Of a stretch of DNA of 64,000 nt, positions 10,723-21,599 are shown piece after piece. Position 1 is the first letter of the stretch. Each line of letters starts with the position of its first letter. The DNA is from Zoroaster sp. YZ-2022 (lineage: Eukaryota > Echinodermata > Asteroidea > Forcipulatida > Zoroasteridae). The stretch covers positions 42,120,036 to 42,184,035 of the forward strand of contig CM055822.1 of assembly GCA_029582265.1 (NCBI GenBank), read 5' to 3'. Made by a program: the position numbers and the translations under genes. Below the pieces are notes generated by a model. It did not search any database, was not told where the DNA came from, and worked only from the letters and a program-made list of their open reading frames with translations.

Positions 10723-11447
10723 TTAGTCGGTGTTTTCGTTACCTGGTTTACTGACGTGCTGATCTCCTCCGTTTTCTCTTGTTCCATCGTATTTATAATC
10801 TAGGCAAGAATTTCTTATTTTGAAATGTTTCGCCGAAATTAACGCTCCTGTGATTGGTGCCAAAAATGTTTCGTACTTGTAATATACTTCGCATAACGCG
10901 GAAGAAACAGCGCTCGAAATGAACGGATCTTTTTCAAAATCGGTAATTAAGTCATCTTCGTCATCGATCGTGAACTCGGATCCAATCACATCAAGTTTAA
11001 TCCGTATCCCAGAGCTCTAGTGTAAAGACTTATAATCGACGAACCTAATGAAGATATCATCTCACGGCCTAGTTTCGCTTCATATCGCGCGTATAATTTG
11101 TCTCGTTCTGCCGCGTTTAAATTTTCAATCTCGGGAATGGTATACTCTTTACCGAAATATTTATTTGGATTTCCTCCAGCCTCGACGGCTAACAATCGAT
11201 CGTCGCGCTTATTATTGATTGGTGCAGGAGGTAGAGCGATATTTCCCACGCAACTTGCCCGCGGCTCTTCATTTAGAATTTTAGTTACTTCTTCCATTAT
11301 TATATTATACTCGCAACTAGTCAACGGTTTTATAAATTGAACATCTACGTACGAGTATTTATGAATCAAATATACGAGTCCACCGAATACCAAACAGTTT
11401 GTAAATATACAAAAGCCATCTAAATATTCGATTGGCATATTGCACAT
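10723..11447 (-). pseudogene. Virus-like block gene A, membrane-anchored protein
   Basis: Two frames read in sequence on the minus strand with a one-base frameshift near 10985. The first part (153 codons) starts MCNMPIEYLDGFCIFTNCLV and has one hydrophobic segment at residues 9-30, then a charged region with VEAGGNPNKYFGKEYTIPEI and a helix NAAERDKLYARYEAKLGREM. The second part (88 codons) has an acidic start, IDDEDDLITDFEKDPF, and a moderately hydrophobic stretch YETFLAPITGALISAKH. About 240 residues in all. Its start lies head to head with gene B, the two start regions overlapping by 16 bp. I recognise the family by memory from other invertebrate genomes but know no function. Confidence 0.55.
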
Positions 11448-12458
11448 TGAGCAAAGAACTTGTTACAGAAGCTGAAGATGATTTTTACGGTCAAGTCGGG
11501 TATCCGAACGCTGCGAGAGAATACAATAATTTTAACTACGAAAAATCGATCCTTTATTTTATAAGAAAAGACGGGACAAACATCCTATTAAATAGCGTGA
11601 AAGAAAAGGGAACATGTTTAGCCTCATGCGGCGTTACAAACACCCGTCAATAACCTCCATGAAATAATTGTTGAAAGTATTCCGATGTACGATTTACCGC
11701 AAGTAGTGACGAATGTAGAACGAGACACGCATGAAACAATTTTTATTCTTCGAGACAAAGAAACGCGAGCAGATGGTCTTCCAATGCGAGAACTGTTGGG
11801 TCTCGACAAAGCTTCGCAAACGACGCGAGGTGAACTCGTAAATAATTTAGCCAAATTGAGCAAACTCGACAAAGAAATCTCGGTTCTTCAAAAATTACTT
11901 ATTGACGCGAGAGAGCAAAACAAGACAAATTAGCCGTAGAGCTCCGTAAACAGCTGCGAGAAAATCAAGACGAAAGACGAGCGAGACAAGAGGTTGCGAG
12001 TACGAATGAACGCGTTCTTCGTAGTCAAATCAATAGAATCAAAGAAACGATTAATAACGTGTTGGAAAAAGACGTCGGCTTGGGTGAAAATATGTAAACT
12101 TTATTTAGAGAACAAGTCGTAACGATAGTCAGTATATTAGCAGTGATTAGTCTAGCGATCAGTACCATCGTCGCTTCGATCGTTGCCAGCATAAGACCGA
12201 TTCCAACGCCAACTCCACCACCACCTACACACAGTGGCGGTACTGTAAAAGACTGGATACAAAAAACTCTCAAAAGTCTATCGAACCTACTAAAGAAACT
12301 TGGATTAAAAGCCTTGGATTTCGGGTATCATCGGTGGAGTATTGAGTTAGTAATTGACGAAACTTTCAGGAGCAGTAGGATGGTTGGCGGAACATGTGTG
12401 GCTACTCGTGAGTGGAGTCGGAGCCATGGTTTTATTTTATCTACAGGGTCATCGTTAA
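11432..12458 (+). pseudogene. Virus-like block gene B, coiled-coil and membrane protein
   Basis: Successive frames carry a globular start (VGYPNAAREYNNFNYEKS, FIRKDGTNILLNSV), then MYDLPQVVTNVERDTHETIF and GLPMRELLGLDKASQ, a long charged coiled coil (11850-12080), a hydrophobic segment with VVTIVSILAVISLAISTIVA, a proline linker PIPTPTPPPP, an amphipathic helix and a last hydrophobic stretch in a different frame with GWLAEHVWLLVSGVGAMVL, ending at TAA 12456-12458. Stops or frameshifts occur near 11650, 11930, 12096 and 12315. Length about 340 residues. The layout of long helix then paired membrane segments suggests an envelope-associated or membrane-remodelling protein, but that is a guess. 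Confidence 0.55.
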
Positions 12459-12469
12459 CCCGAATAAAC

Positions 12470-13739
12470 TCGTAAATAGCCACGCCTAGCCCCAAAACAA
12501 TCGCGATGCCGAATATTAGAGATTTGTTTTCCTCTTGGTGGACATCATCAATCGCGGGGTCGAGTGGAGGCGATGATGATTGACTATCAACAGATGGTGG
12601 TGGTGGTGGTTGAGTATCGATAGATGGTGGTGGTGGTTGAGTATCGATAGGGGGAACGGGTACTGAATTCATGTCTTGATTCGATCCAAGCAACATGTCC
12701 GGCGTTGCGATCAAAATATTGTTGTTATATCCCACGTACGTACCTATACGCAAATACATGTCGGATGACAAAGTTTAACTGCGATCGAGCATATCGTAAA
12801 GAATCTTGGTACATTTAAATGGAAGATTGCAAATCTACCGGAGAATCGGTCGAAGCCTTGAGTATGTTTAAGAATTCTCTTTTTGCATCTAAACCGGTAC
12901 CTGGTACGAGAATTCCAGTTTTAGCCTGAGCTTGAGCTCCTAGTAGGCGTAAACGTACGTCATTATAGAGTCGTTGATTCATTCTATACCTATATCCGTA
13001 AAACCCTGAGCCAATCCCTCCATGAGTTTAAATTTAACCCAAGCCCGCTGGGTATCGGGATATTGTGAAATGTAGGCGACCGTATACGTCGAGGGATGAT
13101 CTCCAAAGCCCATCTCTGTTGCGTCGGAATAATCATTCTCGTTCGAGAACGGAACGCGCAGGCTTGAATTATGATAGTCTTTCCCGGGCACCGGAACGTA
13201 ACCGTTGTCGTAATAATAGGCCATTCCCAATCCTCTCGAGTTTCCATCTTCTTCTTGTCTCCAGTTAGATACCGACGAGACATGAAAATCTCTACATATT
13301 CTTCTATATGCGCCAATGTCTATTTTTATTTTCGAACGTGCTCCCAAAATTTTGAAAAGATGCGGCACAACTCATTTCTTTGAGCAATCGCCTATTTTGA
13401 TAATAGACGTGAAACTTGAAGAAACTACTAATCATCGGATTCGAATGGAGCAAATGTTCGTAACTCACCCCGCACCCCGTCGTATTACACCAATTCATTT
13501 GATTCTGATAAAACTTTAGCGGATCCGAATTCCAGCTACTTACAAACTTATCGCTATTGACGTGGGGCAACTTGTACTTTTGGAAAAAATCGGCGAGTTC
13601 TACTTAAAAAACATTCTTTTTCAGACGTGTAAATCTTTTGAATGGACAAGTTGATGGATGAAATTCTTCCAGCATCAAAGTTGCCAGATTGATGATACCG
13701 CTTTGACGTATTACTCTGAAATCCAAAAGGAAGCGACAT
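12470..13739 (-). pseudogene. Virus-like block gene C, long protein with C-terminal membrane anchor
   Basis: At least five frame segments in order on the minus strand: MSLPFGFQSNTSKRYHQSGN; NSDPLKFYQNQMNWCNTTGC; RQEEDGNSRGLGMAYYYDNG; a 55-codon frame beginning MNQRLYNDVRLRLLGAQAQA at 12981 that overlaps the previous stop as ATGA; and YLRIGTYVGYNNNILIATPD followed by three proline-rich repeats (about QPPPPSIDT) and one membrane helix, FGIAIVLGLGVAIYEFI. Because the pieces follow without gaps I read them as one decayed gene of roughly 420 residues. The start codon lies inside a perfect palindrome shared with gene D. The 3' end meets gene B tail to tail. Function unknown; a virion surface protein would fit. 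Confidence 0.5.
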
Positions 13740-13787
13740 TTTATTATAAACTAATATTATGTTATCTTTTAGTTTATAATAAAATGT
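13736..13787. promoter_or_regulatory. Palindromic bidirectional promoter of genes C and D
   Basis: Two perfect 19-bp arms (13736-13754 and 13769-13787, ACATTTTATTATAAACTAA and its complement) flank a 14-bp loop. Both start codons sit inside the arms at mirror positions (13737-13739 minus, 13784-13786 plus), each directly preceded by TTTATAATAAA. The symmetry gives both genes the same TATA-like sequence immediately upstream of ATG, suggesting a shared, equally strong promoter with almost no 5' leader. Confidence 0.65.
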
Positions 13788-14428
13788 ATTATACGATTAA
13801 AATTAAACATTTTAACAAGCCCGTTGTATTAGATAATAATACAATCGATAATCAGGATTGTAAACTTTGGATATCGTTAAAGACCGTCAAATTTTTGGTC
13901 GGCTACTATAATGTGCGTAAGAAAGAAATAAATATTGCGCCGTAGAATAGGTGAAGATGGAAGTCAGCCAACCAATTGTTTTCAGCTTATCGATCTAGGA
14001 CTTTACAATTTAAAACAAATTATCGATATTATCGTACATAACACACCCTGGGTAGAATTTAACATTAATGGAAAATCCGGTGAATCTTTGCTCGAAATTA
14101 AGAATAGAAGGTATACAATCAAATTGTTATGGCATGGGGACGCATAATGGAAACATTGATTTGCAGCCTTTTAAAATAATGTATATTCATTGCGATCAAA
14201 TTTCGACTAGCGAAAACTTTTACAACGGTGAACTTTCGAGTATTTGAAATGTTTTACCTATACAAGATAAAAGATTCAGCGAAAGTACCTGGATAGAATA
14301 TTCTAATCCATTACGGAAAAATCTCACGACTGGGACTTTAAACGAATTGAGTTTTAAAATAAAAGATTCGAGTGCTAAATAATAATCACGGTATGCCTGC
14401 CATTATAACCGTTGAAATTAATCAATAA
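13784..14428 (+). pseudogene. Virus-like block gene D, beta-rich protein
   Basis: Starts MYYTIKIKHFNKPVVLDNNT at the palindrome. The frame breaks at a TAG near 13943, continues in another frame with FQLIDLGLYNLKQIIDIIVH, then again with FKIMYIHCDQISTSENFYNG, an in-frame TGA, NPLRKNLTTGTLNELSFKIK, and a final shift before NHGMPAIITVEINQ and TAA at 14426-14428. About 210 residues. The alternation of short hydrophobic strands and the closing MPAIITVEI strand suggest a beta sandwich, as in minor capsid or fibre proteins, but this is inference. I recall homologous closing segments in similar clusters elsewhere. Confidence 0.55.
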
Positions 14429-14447
14429 TTTTAAATAGTTAATACAA

Positions 14448-14932
14448 ATGGCGAGTATTTACGGTCTGAGCTTTACTAGCAATCCCATTTCATCCAATAA
14501 TGACAATACGTCCACTTTTTATTATAATGAACGTATTGCAATGAGGGAAAATCGCCAAATAATACCGTTAATAAATTTAATGGGTGGTCTTCCCATAAAC
14601 CTCGAGTGGAAAGGATCGACAATCAACCTTGTTTTTTTCTCGACAGAGAACCGGAATACTGTTCAATTTTTGCGAAAATAATCAATGGTAAAAATGATAC
14701 TTATTCAATCACGTCAAAGCGCGACTTTTCAACCGAGCTTATATTCTCCACTACCGATGATTTTAATCCAGAATTTTCTTTTACCGCCATACCACAGCAT
14801 TTATAATGTGGAATTTGCTTCAAGACCGAAAATCAAGAAATCTTTTTACAGGCGACCTTTTCTGGCGCTATAGACACGGGGATCTGTTTCGATATAAATG
14901 CTGCGAGATTTCTCTTGATTAAAAAGAAATAA
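14448..14932 (+). pseudogene. Virus-like block gene E
   Basis: Begins MASIYGLSFTSNPISSNNDN 19 bp after the stop of gene D. The first frame runs to 14681; from about 14606 the meaning passes to a second frame (NGKNDTYSITSKRDFSTELI), briefly to a third around 14806, and back, ending FDINAARFLLIKKK with TAA at 14930-14932. About 160 residues, mostly short predicted strands with no membrane helix. The tight spacing after D and before F, and AT-only leaders before each ATG, suggest the three form one transcriptional series. Function unknown. Confidence 0.5.
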
Positions 14933-14954
14933 AATCTTTATTAGTAATAGAATA

Positions 14955-16292
14955 ATGACCGATGCAAAGATATATCCAACATTACCAGCTGTGGCCGACA
15001 CCTCGGCTACTCAAGATGTGAATGCGTTTAGATTACAAAAAATCAACGAAATCCAGAAAGAAGTTTCCGTAGAGATAAATGAGCGTGAGAGATCATATAA
15101 AAAATACAATAAAATCATTTCTACGTTATCTATCGTAGAAACAATGGCCGAATGCGGCGGTGTCGCGGCCGGAGCGATGGGAATTGTGAGTCTGGCTGGC
15201 GTTGTAGCAGCGCCGGTTGGATTCGTCCTCGAAGGAGTAGCCATCGGGTTTAGGCGGTATGGCGATGGCGATGAAATACGCGAAATACAAGCTCAGTAAA
15301 AATTGAAGACGGCTGTATAAACCAAGAACAATTTGTTTAAAGCCCCAGTCACACTGGAGGATACGACAACTTACAACAGGTTACGATCGTCTGCGACTGG
15401 AAATTACAAGGAATCGTAGAAAAGTCCTGCGACAAGTCCCGGGTGGTTGCGGGTGGTCTTGGGTAGTCGCAAGACCGAAATCGGTCTTGGGGAGGTTTTC
15501 GATCATGTTCAAAAACCTGGCTGCGACCAAACTGGTCGTAGCTGGTCGTAGGTAGGTCTTCAATAGTCGTGCGATGGTCGTGCTACAAGTCTTGGGTGGT
15601 CTTACGTAGTCGTGGTTCATCGTGGGACTATCCAGTCGTCCAACAGTCGCACGACTATGCACGACTATTCGCACGACTTGTCGTGCGAATGCACGACTAG
15701 TCACACGACTATGCGTGACTAGTCGTGCGACTGATCCTTGACAATCGTAGGTAGTCTTGGGTGATCGTACGACAAGTCCCTCAAGGTCTTGCGACCAGTC
15801 GTGCTATCAGTTGGCTGCAAGTCGCAGAGCAGTCGGGGACAGGTCTTATTGTGTGACTGCTAGGCCGACATCGCAGAAAAAACCTACGACCGGGCCAAGA
15901 CCGCCCTAGGTCGCACGACTGACATGGTCGTAGGCAATCGCAGCTCCAATGTGACTGGGGCATTAATCAACGAGGAGCGAGCCAAGTACTCAGAGATGAA
16001 AGAAAATATTCGAACAAAATTTACTCCAAAAGACGCTCCGCCAGATATCAAAGCCATCGTCGACAAAGAAAACAGATTTTGTAGAAAAACGTTTGAATTT
16101 AAAGTAAACCTTTCGAAAGAAAAATTTTACAACATCGACGAATCGTATAAGCGGTTAGAGCCTTTAGAGAGACCCCCGCGTATAATTCAAATGTTTAATC
16201 TACCAACTCGTTTAAAATTTCTTCTAGCTGTCGCTTCAACGCGTTTTAAATATGTATTCAATTTAACTCCACCGCACCTTGTACACAATTGA
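14955..16292 (+). pseudogene. Virus-like block gene F, split by a 622-bp insertion
   Basis: The first part (14955-15299) reads MTDAKIYPTLPAVADTSATQ, a coiled coil EIQKEVSVEINERERSYKKY, and a glycine- and alanine-rich hydrophobic segment VAAGAMGIVSLAGVVAAPVG. A frameshift near 15255 precedes the insertion at 15341-15962. Beyond it the coding sense resumes with INEERAKYSEMKENIRTKF at 15963. The downstream open part to 16292 (with RIIQMFNLPTRLKFLLAV) may belong to the same gene or a neighbour. The helix plus membrane pair resembles the architecture of gene B. Function unknown. Confidence 0.5.
15341..15962. mobile_element. TTAA-flanked non-autonomous DNA transposon
   Basis: Inverted ends of about 19 bp (left AGCCCCAGTCACACTGGAG, right complement TGCCCCAGTCACATTGGAG) are bordered by TTAA on both sides (15337-15340 and 15963-15966), the target duplication of piggyBac and Kolobok families. 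The 622-bp interior has no coding potential and is packed with variants of AGTCGTGCGACT and ACGACT in both orientations, so it can form many short hairpins. It interrupts gene F. Confidence 0.8.
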
Positions 16293-16299
16293 GACGGCC

Positions 16300-17370
16300 T
16301 TTTTGTGCCTCTGTTACATTTTCTACACGGAGCTGTTAAAGATTTTCCCGTCCGAACACGCCACCGATGCAGCGGACAAAATTTGTCTCCACACACGCTT
16401 GGGAGGCGACACCTTTCGGTCGAAACCACTAAAAGCCATTCGCACGGAATAATACTTTCAGTGGGTAAAGTATCTAAATGATTTGTTTTAAATCGCTACT
16501 AGGTAATCTACTTTAATCAGTCTACCACCATACTTGCCAGATGGTTCACCCATCTGAATATTATTTGAGTTGTGAAAGGCTCTGCGCTCTGTAGTTTACC
16601 ATCGTATTTACAATAATACTAAATTTATTTTTTTTGTTTTCTAATTTTATTTAAATAAAAATATCATTTTGGGGAGAGAGAGAGGGAAGGGGATGGGGAC
16701 CGGTAGGAAGACCGGCAAGGGGACCGACACCGGTCCCCCTACTACGATAGGGGAGGGGAGACTGATCCAGTTGGTTCTAAAAATGAGTGTTTTGGGAGTG
16801 GTGGAGAACCCCCATTTTATATATTACTACAATGTATAATAGGTTTACTTGTCAATCATATCAGTCACTAATAATGGTTGATGAATGAGCACAAGCTGTA
16901 GTATGTTGAGTTTTTTTTAAATCACAATAGGTATAATGACCGTTTCTATGGCAGCGAAAAATAGCGTTCCCAGCAAGAAATGTAGTGAAAAGTATCGTCC
17001 TCCGCAACGTATATAAACGTATAGCAACGTACTACGTATAGTAGCGATCAGGGAAATAGTAACTGTGAATACATGTAAATACAAGCATGATCGTATGAGC
17101 TTCCATATAATAATGTGTAGGCATATAAGAAACAACAAATTCGATTAAACTCCCCAGGTATCTTCAAGAGTATTTCATCGGGACAATTTGGTTATAAATA
17201 CACAGTAAATATGGTAGTAATTTTACTGCTGTTTGTCCAAGAAATGCAGTAGGCCTAAAGGGAGTTCCAATGAAATTATACTAAATACAAGATTATTTGT
17301 GAAAGTTTGATGAGTAAATACTATAGTTGACAAAACTTAGCTTGAGATATCGGGATGTGGTGGCTGATCA
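16300..17370. other. No gene; G-rich tract
   Basis: No coding region recognised. A purine-rich GGGGAGAGAGAG tract followed by repeated GGGGACCGGT-type words lies at 16670-16765. The rest is AT-rich. Confidence 0.5.
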
Positions 17371-17379
17371 GTAGAATTT

Positions 17380-18379
17380 GGGTGCCTCATCTCCAAGGCG
17401 AAATGACTTAAATGGTCCGTTGTGGAGCTTGTAGGCGATAGAGGCCGGGATAGTCCACGGAATGTAGGCAAAGCTTACTCGCTCGTCACGTCTGATGCCC
17501 GGCAGGCGGTTTTCCCGTAGTTATTTACGGCCATTTCGCACGGAGCTGGTCACATCATCGGAAATATATATATTCGATCCCTTGAATGGGTTGTTCTTGA
17601 GGGATTTGGAAGCTTGCTTCAAAATGGTCTGCCTGTCGCCTGACCGTAACAACCTGCAATGGATGGGACGGGGCCGATCGTATTGGCTGCTCGCCGACAA
17701 GGGGTGCGGTCATGGACGGATCATCATGAGCACAGGCCCTGGGCACAAATTCACCACGGGCCCATACACGCGCATAATACTACTAGTACTATGCTTTTTA
17801 TATTTCTTTGGGAAAACCAAGGGCCTCTATTGGCTCCTGGGCCCGGGGCACGTGCCCAGTTTGCCCGTGCGGTAATCCGTGCATGGGTGCGGTGGGCCCG
17901 CTCCACTTCAATTTCCTCACAGCTTTGTGTTCCTTCAGATCCCTCTGGAACCCCATGTATGATGACGTTGTTGTGTCTACTTCTGTTTTGGAGGTCGTTG
18001 TTCGTTGTTTGTTCTTCATTGTTGTTCCAGCTTGTAGTTTGCGGTTGTTTGTTTGTTGATCATGGGTATCAATGATTGGACTCTCTCACCCATCATATTT
18101 AGGCCAGCTATTAGATCCTGGATGTCGTGATCGTGACTGGAGACGGTACTACTCACTGTGCTGAGTTTTGTCTCCATGTTCAGACAGTCTCAATCTCATG
18201 GTGGCTAGGGTATCGAGGATCTTGTCCAGTTTTGTGTGCACCTCGCTGATAGAGTCGCGGCAGGTGCATGCACGGCAGCCATCTTAGATTGAGTCACTCA
18301 AGCTCGACTGATTAGGCGTGGGTTCCTTGTTTTTTTTCCGGCTGGTTCTTGTCTTGTTTAACTCAGTAGATTCTGCCAT
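17380..18379 (-). pseudogene. LINE ORF1 (L1/Tx1-like RNA-binding protein)
   Basis: Begins MAESTELNKTRTSRKKNKEP at 18379 on the minus strand. It continues, after a stop, with a coiled coil (CRDSISEVHTKLDKILDTLA, DIQDLIAGLNMMGERV) and then the RNA-recognition and C-terminal domains recognisable from L1 ORF1: NVIIHGVPE, ERAHR, RPRPIHCRLLRSGDRQTILK, then GSNIYISDDVTSSVRNGRK. At least five frame breaks. In active elements this protein trimerises and coats the LINE RNA. No ORF2 follows downstream (toward lower coordinates), so this is a truncated or rearranged copy. Confidence 0.65.
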
Positions 18380-18399
18380 AACAGTGTACTGGTGATCTT

Positions 18400-19490
18400 A
18401 GCAATCACTGAAGACTAAATACGATAAATACGATCGAGCGTTGGTAGACAAATTTTTGTTGCCAATTTTTTCAGGGGAGCGATCTGAAAACACGTCTGAC
18501 AGGTACGACCTCATATCGGTATAAGAATAAATTTTCAAAGAAATTTTCAAACAATTTTGTGTTATTATCAAATATACCACGAGGGCCACAGATTAGGTAC
18601 ATTATATCAATTGAGTAAACAAATCAAATTAGATTTGAATAAGCGACCAACTATTAATTCATCCATCTACAATGGTATGCAAAACCTGTTGTCACTACTC
18701 CCGTTCAATGTTCAATTAAAACTGAGTTTATTTGGAAATACTTGGCAGCACGATATCTCAGCCAAATTGTGGATGGGGGAAGAGGGGGCTTTCATGGTGA
18801 AACTTCTCAGTTAGTTAGGGATTAGTTACTGAGTCACAATGTGCCAACAGTTTTGTTCACCGGTGTAGCCCTATTTGGTGATATCCTTATTTTGTCAATA
18901 TCTGTGTTCGGGGTAGCGTTAGTCAGAAGTCTTTGAACCAATACAGCAAGGAATTTCGCCTCATGTTACTATGCAACCTGGGAAGCGGCAGTCAAGCGGG
19001 GATCACCTGAAGGAGAAGATGCAACTTTTGTAATATGACATCAAACAATAAAAGGAACTGACGTCTCAGTTGGTACAGCGCCTGTAGGTCGCTGGTTCAA
19101 ATATTATTATTATCCCGCTCTAGTAATTTGTCTTTGTACATATATATTAGTCAGGGAGGACTAACATTACCCAACAAAATTATCTTAAAGAAACCTAATA
19201 AAACATGAAGAAAAGAGAAAATGAAGAAAAGGGATTCGCTTTACTTGAGATTAATAAAACAGATGTATTTATTGAGATATTGAGATAAATTTGTATGCCT
19301 ACATATTTATTTTGTTTAACAGTAAATTTAAAACAAATTAATAATGTTAGTATAAATACAACCTTATGATCTCTTTGTGATGGTATCACGTACTCTCTTA
19401 AATATTTAGTTCAAAACATTATAAAGTTCTTAAATAAATAATCAATATTTAGGAGTAAGATTGAAGTAGCACTGTGTAAAGAATCTCTTA
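18400..19490. other. No assigned gene
   Basis: An 85-codon plus-strand frame at 18557-18814 (ending AKLWMGEEGAFMVKLLS) has a plausible composition but matches nothing I know. At 19068-19106, CTCAGTTGGTACAGCGCCTG and GGTCGCTGGTTCAAATA resemble the A and B boxes of a tRNA-derived SINE head. The rest is AT-rich. Confidence 0.35.
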
Positions 19491-19829
19491 AGATCTTTTC
19501 ACACTACGGAAAATTTCCGTGTTAGACACATGTTAGACATGTGTATTCTGGACGGACCTTTTCACACTACAACATTTCAACACGGCGTTGACCTGTTTAG
19601 AGCGCTCGATCCGTGTCCAAACCAACCCTGCTCGGTTGGTGTGTTGAGAGCTCTCGACCCGTGTACAAAATTCCAACCAGTTACACGTGTAGCACAAATG
19701 GGTTCAAGTGTAGCAAGTGTGAAAGCATTGCGTTGTTGACCCGTGTTGAAATTAACACGGAGTCAACACGGATTGGATCAGTGTAGATTTTGACCGGCAT
19801 GGATAGAGAGTTGATCGTGTGAAAAGGTA
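19491..19829. mobile_element. Candidate MITE with CTTTTCACAC ends
   Basis: The left end reads ATCTTTTCACACTAC and the complement of the right end reads TACCTTTTCACACGATC, sharing CTTTTCACAC. Internally the element holds several short inverted words such as CGTGTTAGACACATG. Target duplication unclear. Confidence 0.5.
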
Positions 19830-19850
19830 TTTAGGAGTTAAACTAAGTGT

Positions 19851-19999
19851 TGGTTCTGAAGAACCGGTGGTGAGAAAATCGACGTTTCAATCAGTATACT
19901 GCTCTGATTGTCTTCAGGGGAATGCCTGACTCTAGAGGTAGGAACTCCTAAGAGATTGTTTACATGGTGCTACCCCAAACCTTACTCCTACTTTACTTC
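19851..19999. repeat. Penelope-type terminal fragment, inverted head
   Basis: On the minus strand 19918-19851 carries CTGAAGA, a 7-bp stem (CAATCAG with CTGATTG) and GAAACGTCGA, followed by a hairpin GGTTCTTCAGAACC, a layout resembling a hammerhead-type head. On the plus strand 19948-19999 carries the tail box TTACATGGTGCTACC and later CACCATGCAAAGCTTCAA, shared with the tail at 51814-51940. Head and tail are in opposite orientations, so the copy is rearranged. Confidence 0.45.
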
Positions 20000-20119
20000 C
20001 ACCATGCAAAGCTTCAAATCCTAATAAATATTTAGATTGAAATGTATTCGAGAAACTAGCTGCATACAAGTAATGTAAACAAACAATAACTGGGTGGTAA
20101 GTGTGACGTAATTTCAACA

Positions 20120-21470
20120 TAGGCTAATCCACGCCTCCTGCATTGCACCTTTTTTTGTTTTGTTTTGTTTTGTTTTTACATAAGAAATCATTATAGCTTA
20201 GTGTGAATTATATTTTGCAAGCAATTGGAATCAAACACAAGATTTCGCTAAACCTCAAATCCAATATGAAACAGACAAAACCAAAGTATACACATTTTGC
20301 ATGTACATTTGGTTGGCAACAAACACGACCTGCAAAAAAAAAGAAGTTTGCCTGCATAGCAGCTCTGTGAAATGTTCCTCTTAACCGATAACCGATAATG
20401 TGATTATTATTTTGTTTACTTATTGATTTATTTGTTCTATTTTTAAGCTAAAAATTACCAACACATTCCTAAAAGCTATGAAACAATTCAGAAATAACGC
20501 ACTTCCAAAAACTGTATAGGTAAACCTAGCAATCACCCTATGAGTATTCAGTATACCATTAATACATGTACCACTGCTTAGTACATTTCATTTCAACCCT
20601 CTAGTGTTAGAGAAATACGTGTATGTCATAACAATTATACCTGTAAAAGTTTCATCTCAATAGGTGCTAACGTTTTGGAGAAAATGACGAAAAACTGTCA
20701 CATTTTTTGGTGTTTTACAAAATGATGACAAAAGGCAACTTTTTGTAAATTCGACAGAACGATTTCTGTGATCTCTATTAAAGATGGAAACACTTTTAAC
20801 GGAATAACTTCTTAGGATGATTGATCCTTGTACCTACTTAACATCAAGTAAGCTTTTACGTAATAGTTTGTCAATTTGATAATCTGGTGATGACCAATGT
20901 ACACTACAAAAACACTACAAAAACTGTGGTGTTACAAACTACACCATTGTGTTCAAATTGGGCTACTTCATTTGAATGCCTCTTTACAAATCAATCTATT
21001 ATACCCTTTCATTTGTCTACAGATTATTATGTATTTTTTGAGGGACAAAAACATTAATACAAAAATGCTTTATTCAATAAAACAAAATCAAACTATATAA
21101 ACATTGGTTTAATTGTAAACAAGCTTGAAAAACAAGTTTGAGGATGATTCGGTCGGTGATTACTTTCTTTCTATCAGGAAAATGGAAGAGTACCAGTTAA
21201 AAGTATTAGGATTGGTAATTCAGAAGAACAAAATAATTGAATTGTAATTAGAAACTTACTTGGTCTCAAGCTGATGATGATATCAATCTTCCCTAGAAAT
21301 AATTTTCTCTGAGGTACTTTTTATAACAGAAGTTAAACAATTTCCAGTTCAAAGTTAGGAAAGAGTATATTCTCTCCTAAATTCCACTTTAGAATGAAAT
21401 GAATTTTCACTTTTATTCTCGTTAACAACATGACGTAAGAATCTGAAACATTATAAATGCTGTATCCTGC
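20120..21470. other. No gene recognised
   Basis: AT-rich, non-coding. The words ACTACAAAAACTGTGGTGTTA at about 20918-20937 resemble one end of the MITE at 21477, so a half-element may be present. Confidence 0.45.
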
Positions 21471-21476
21471 AAAACC

Positions 21477-21588
21477 GTGGTGATAAAATAACACCAGTGG
21501 TGTTAAGTCTTAAGTATTTCATAGTGTTCATATTGGACAATGCTTAACGTGAACACCAATGGATGTAGTAACACCACCGTTTTTGCAG
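21477..21588. mobile_element. Short MITE with CTGCAAAA ends
   Basis: The left end CTGCAAAACCGTGGTG and complement of the right end CTGCAAAAACGGTGGTG form inverted repeats of about 16 bp around a 112-bp element. Internal ACACCAGTGGTGTT is itself palindromic. No coding. Confidence 0.6.
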
Positions 21589-21599
21589 TACATCTTCCC

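Larger units (their letters stand above)
10480..16292. other. Virus-like multi-gene block (decayed)
   Basis: About 5.8 kb of densely packed intronless reading frames on both strands, unlike anything else in the window: genes overlap or abut by tens of bases, divergent pairs share tiny promoters and a convergent pair overlaps at its ends. Several products have membrane segments. CpG-containing codons are more frequent than in flanking DNA. I recall clusters of closely similar predicted proteins in cnidarian, mollusc and other marine invertebrate genomes, without a settled name. No polymerase, integrase, capsid, ATPase or protease signature was recognised, so virus, integrated virus-like transposon and other origins all remain possible. 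Every gene has at least one frameshift or stop. Confidence 0.6.

Noticed and set aside
10480..16292. Assignment of the block to Polinton/Maverick or adintovirus
   Set aside because: No PolB, integrase, packaging ATPase, capsid or protease motif could be seen, so the name is not justified.
17495..18075. Plus-strand frames of 126 and 138 codons
   Set aside because: Antisense to a decayed LINE ORF1 with recognisable motifs.
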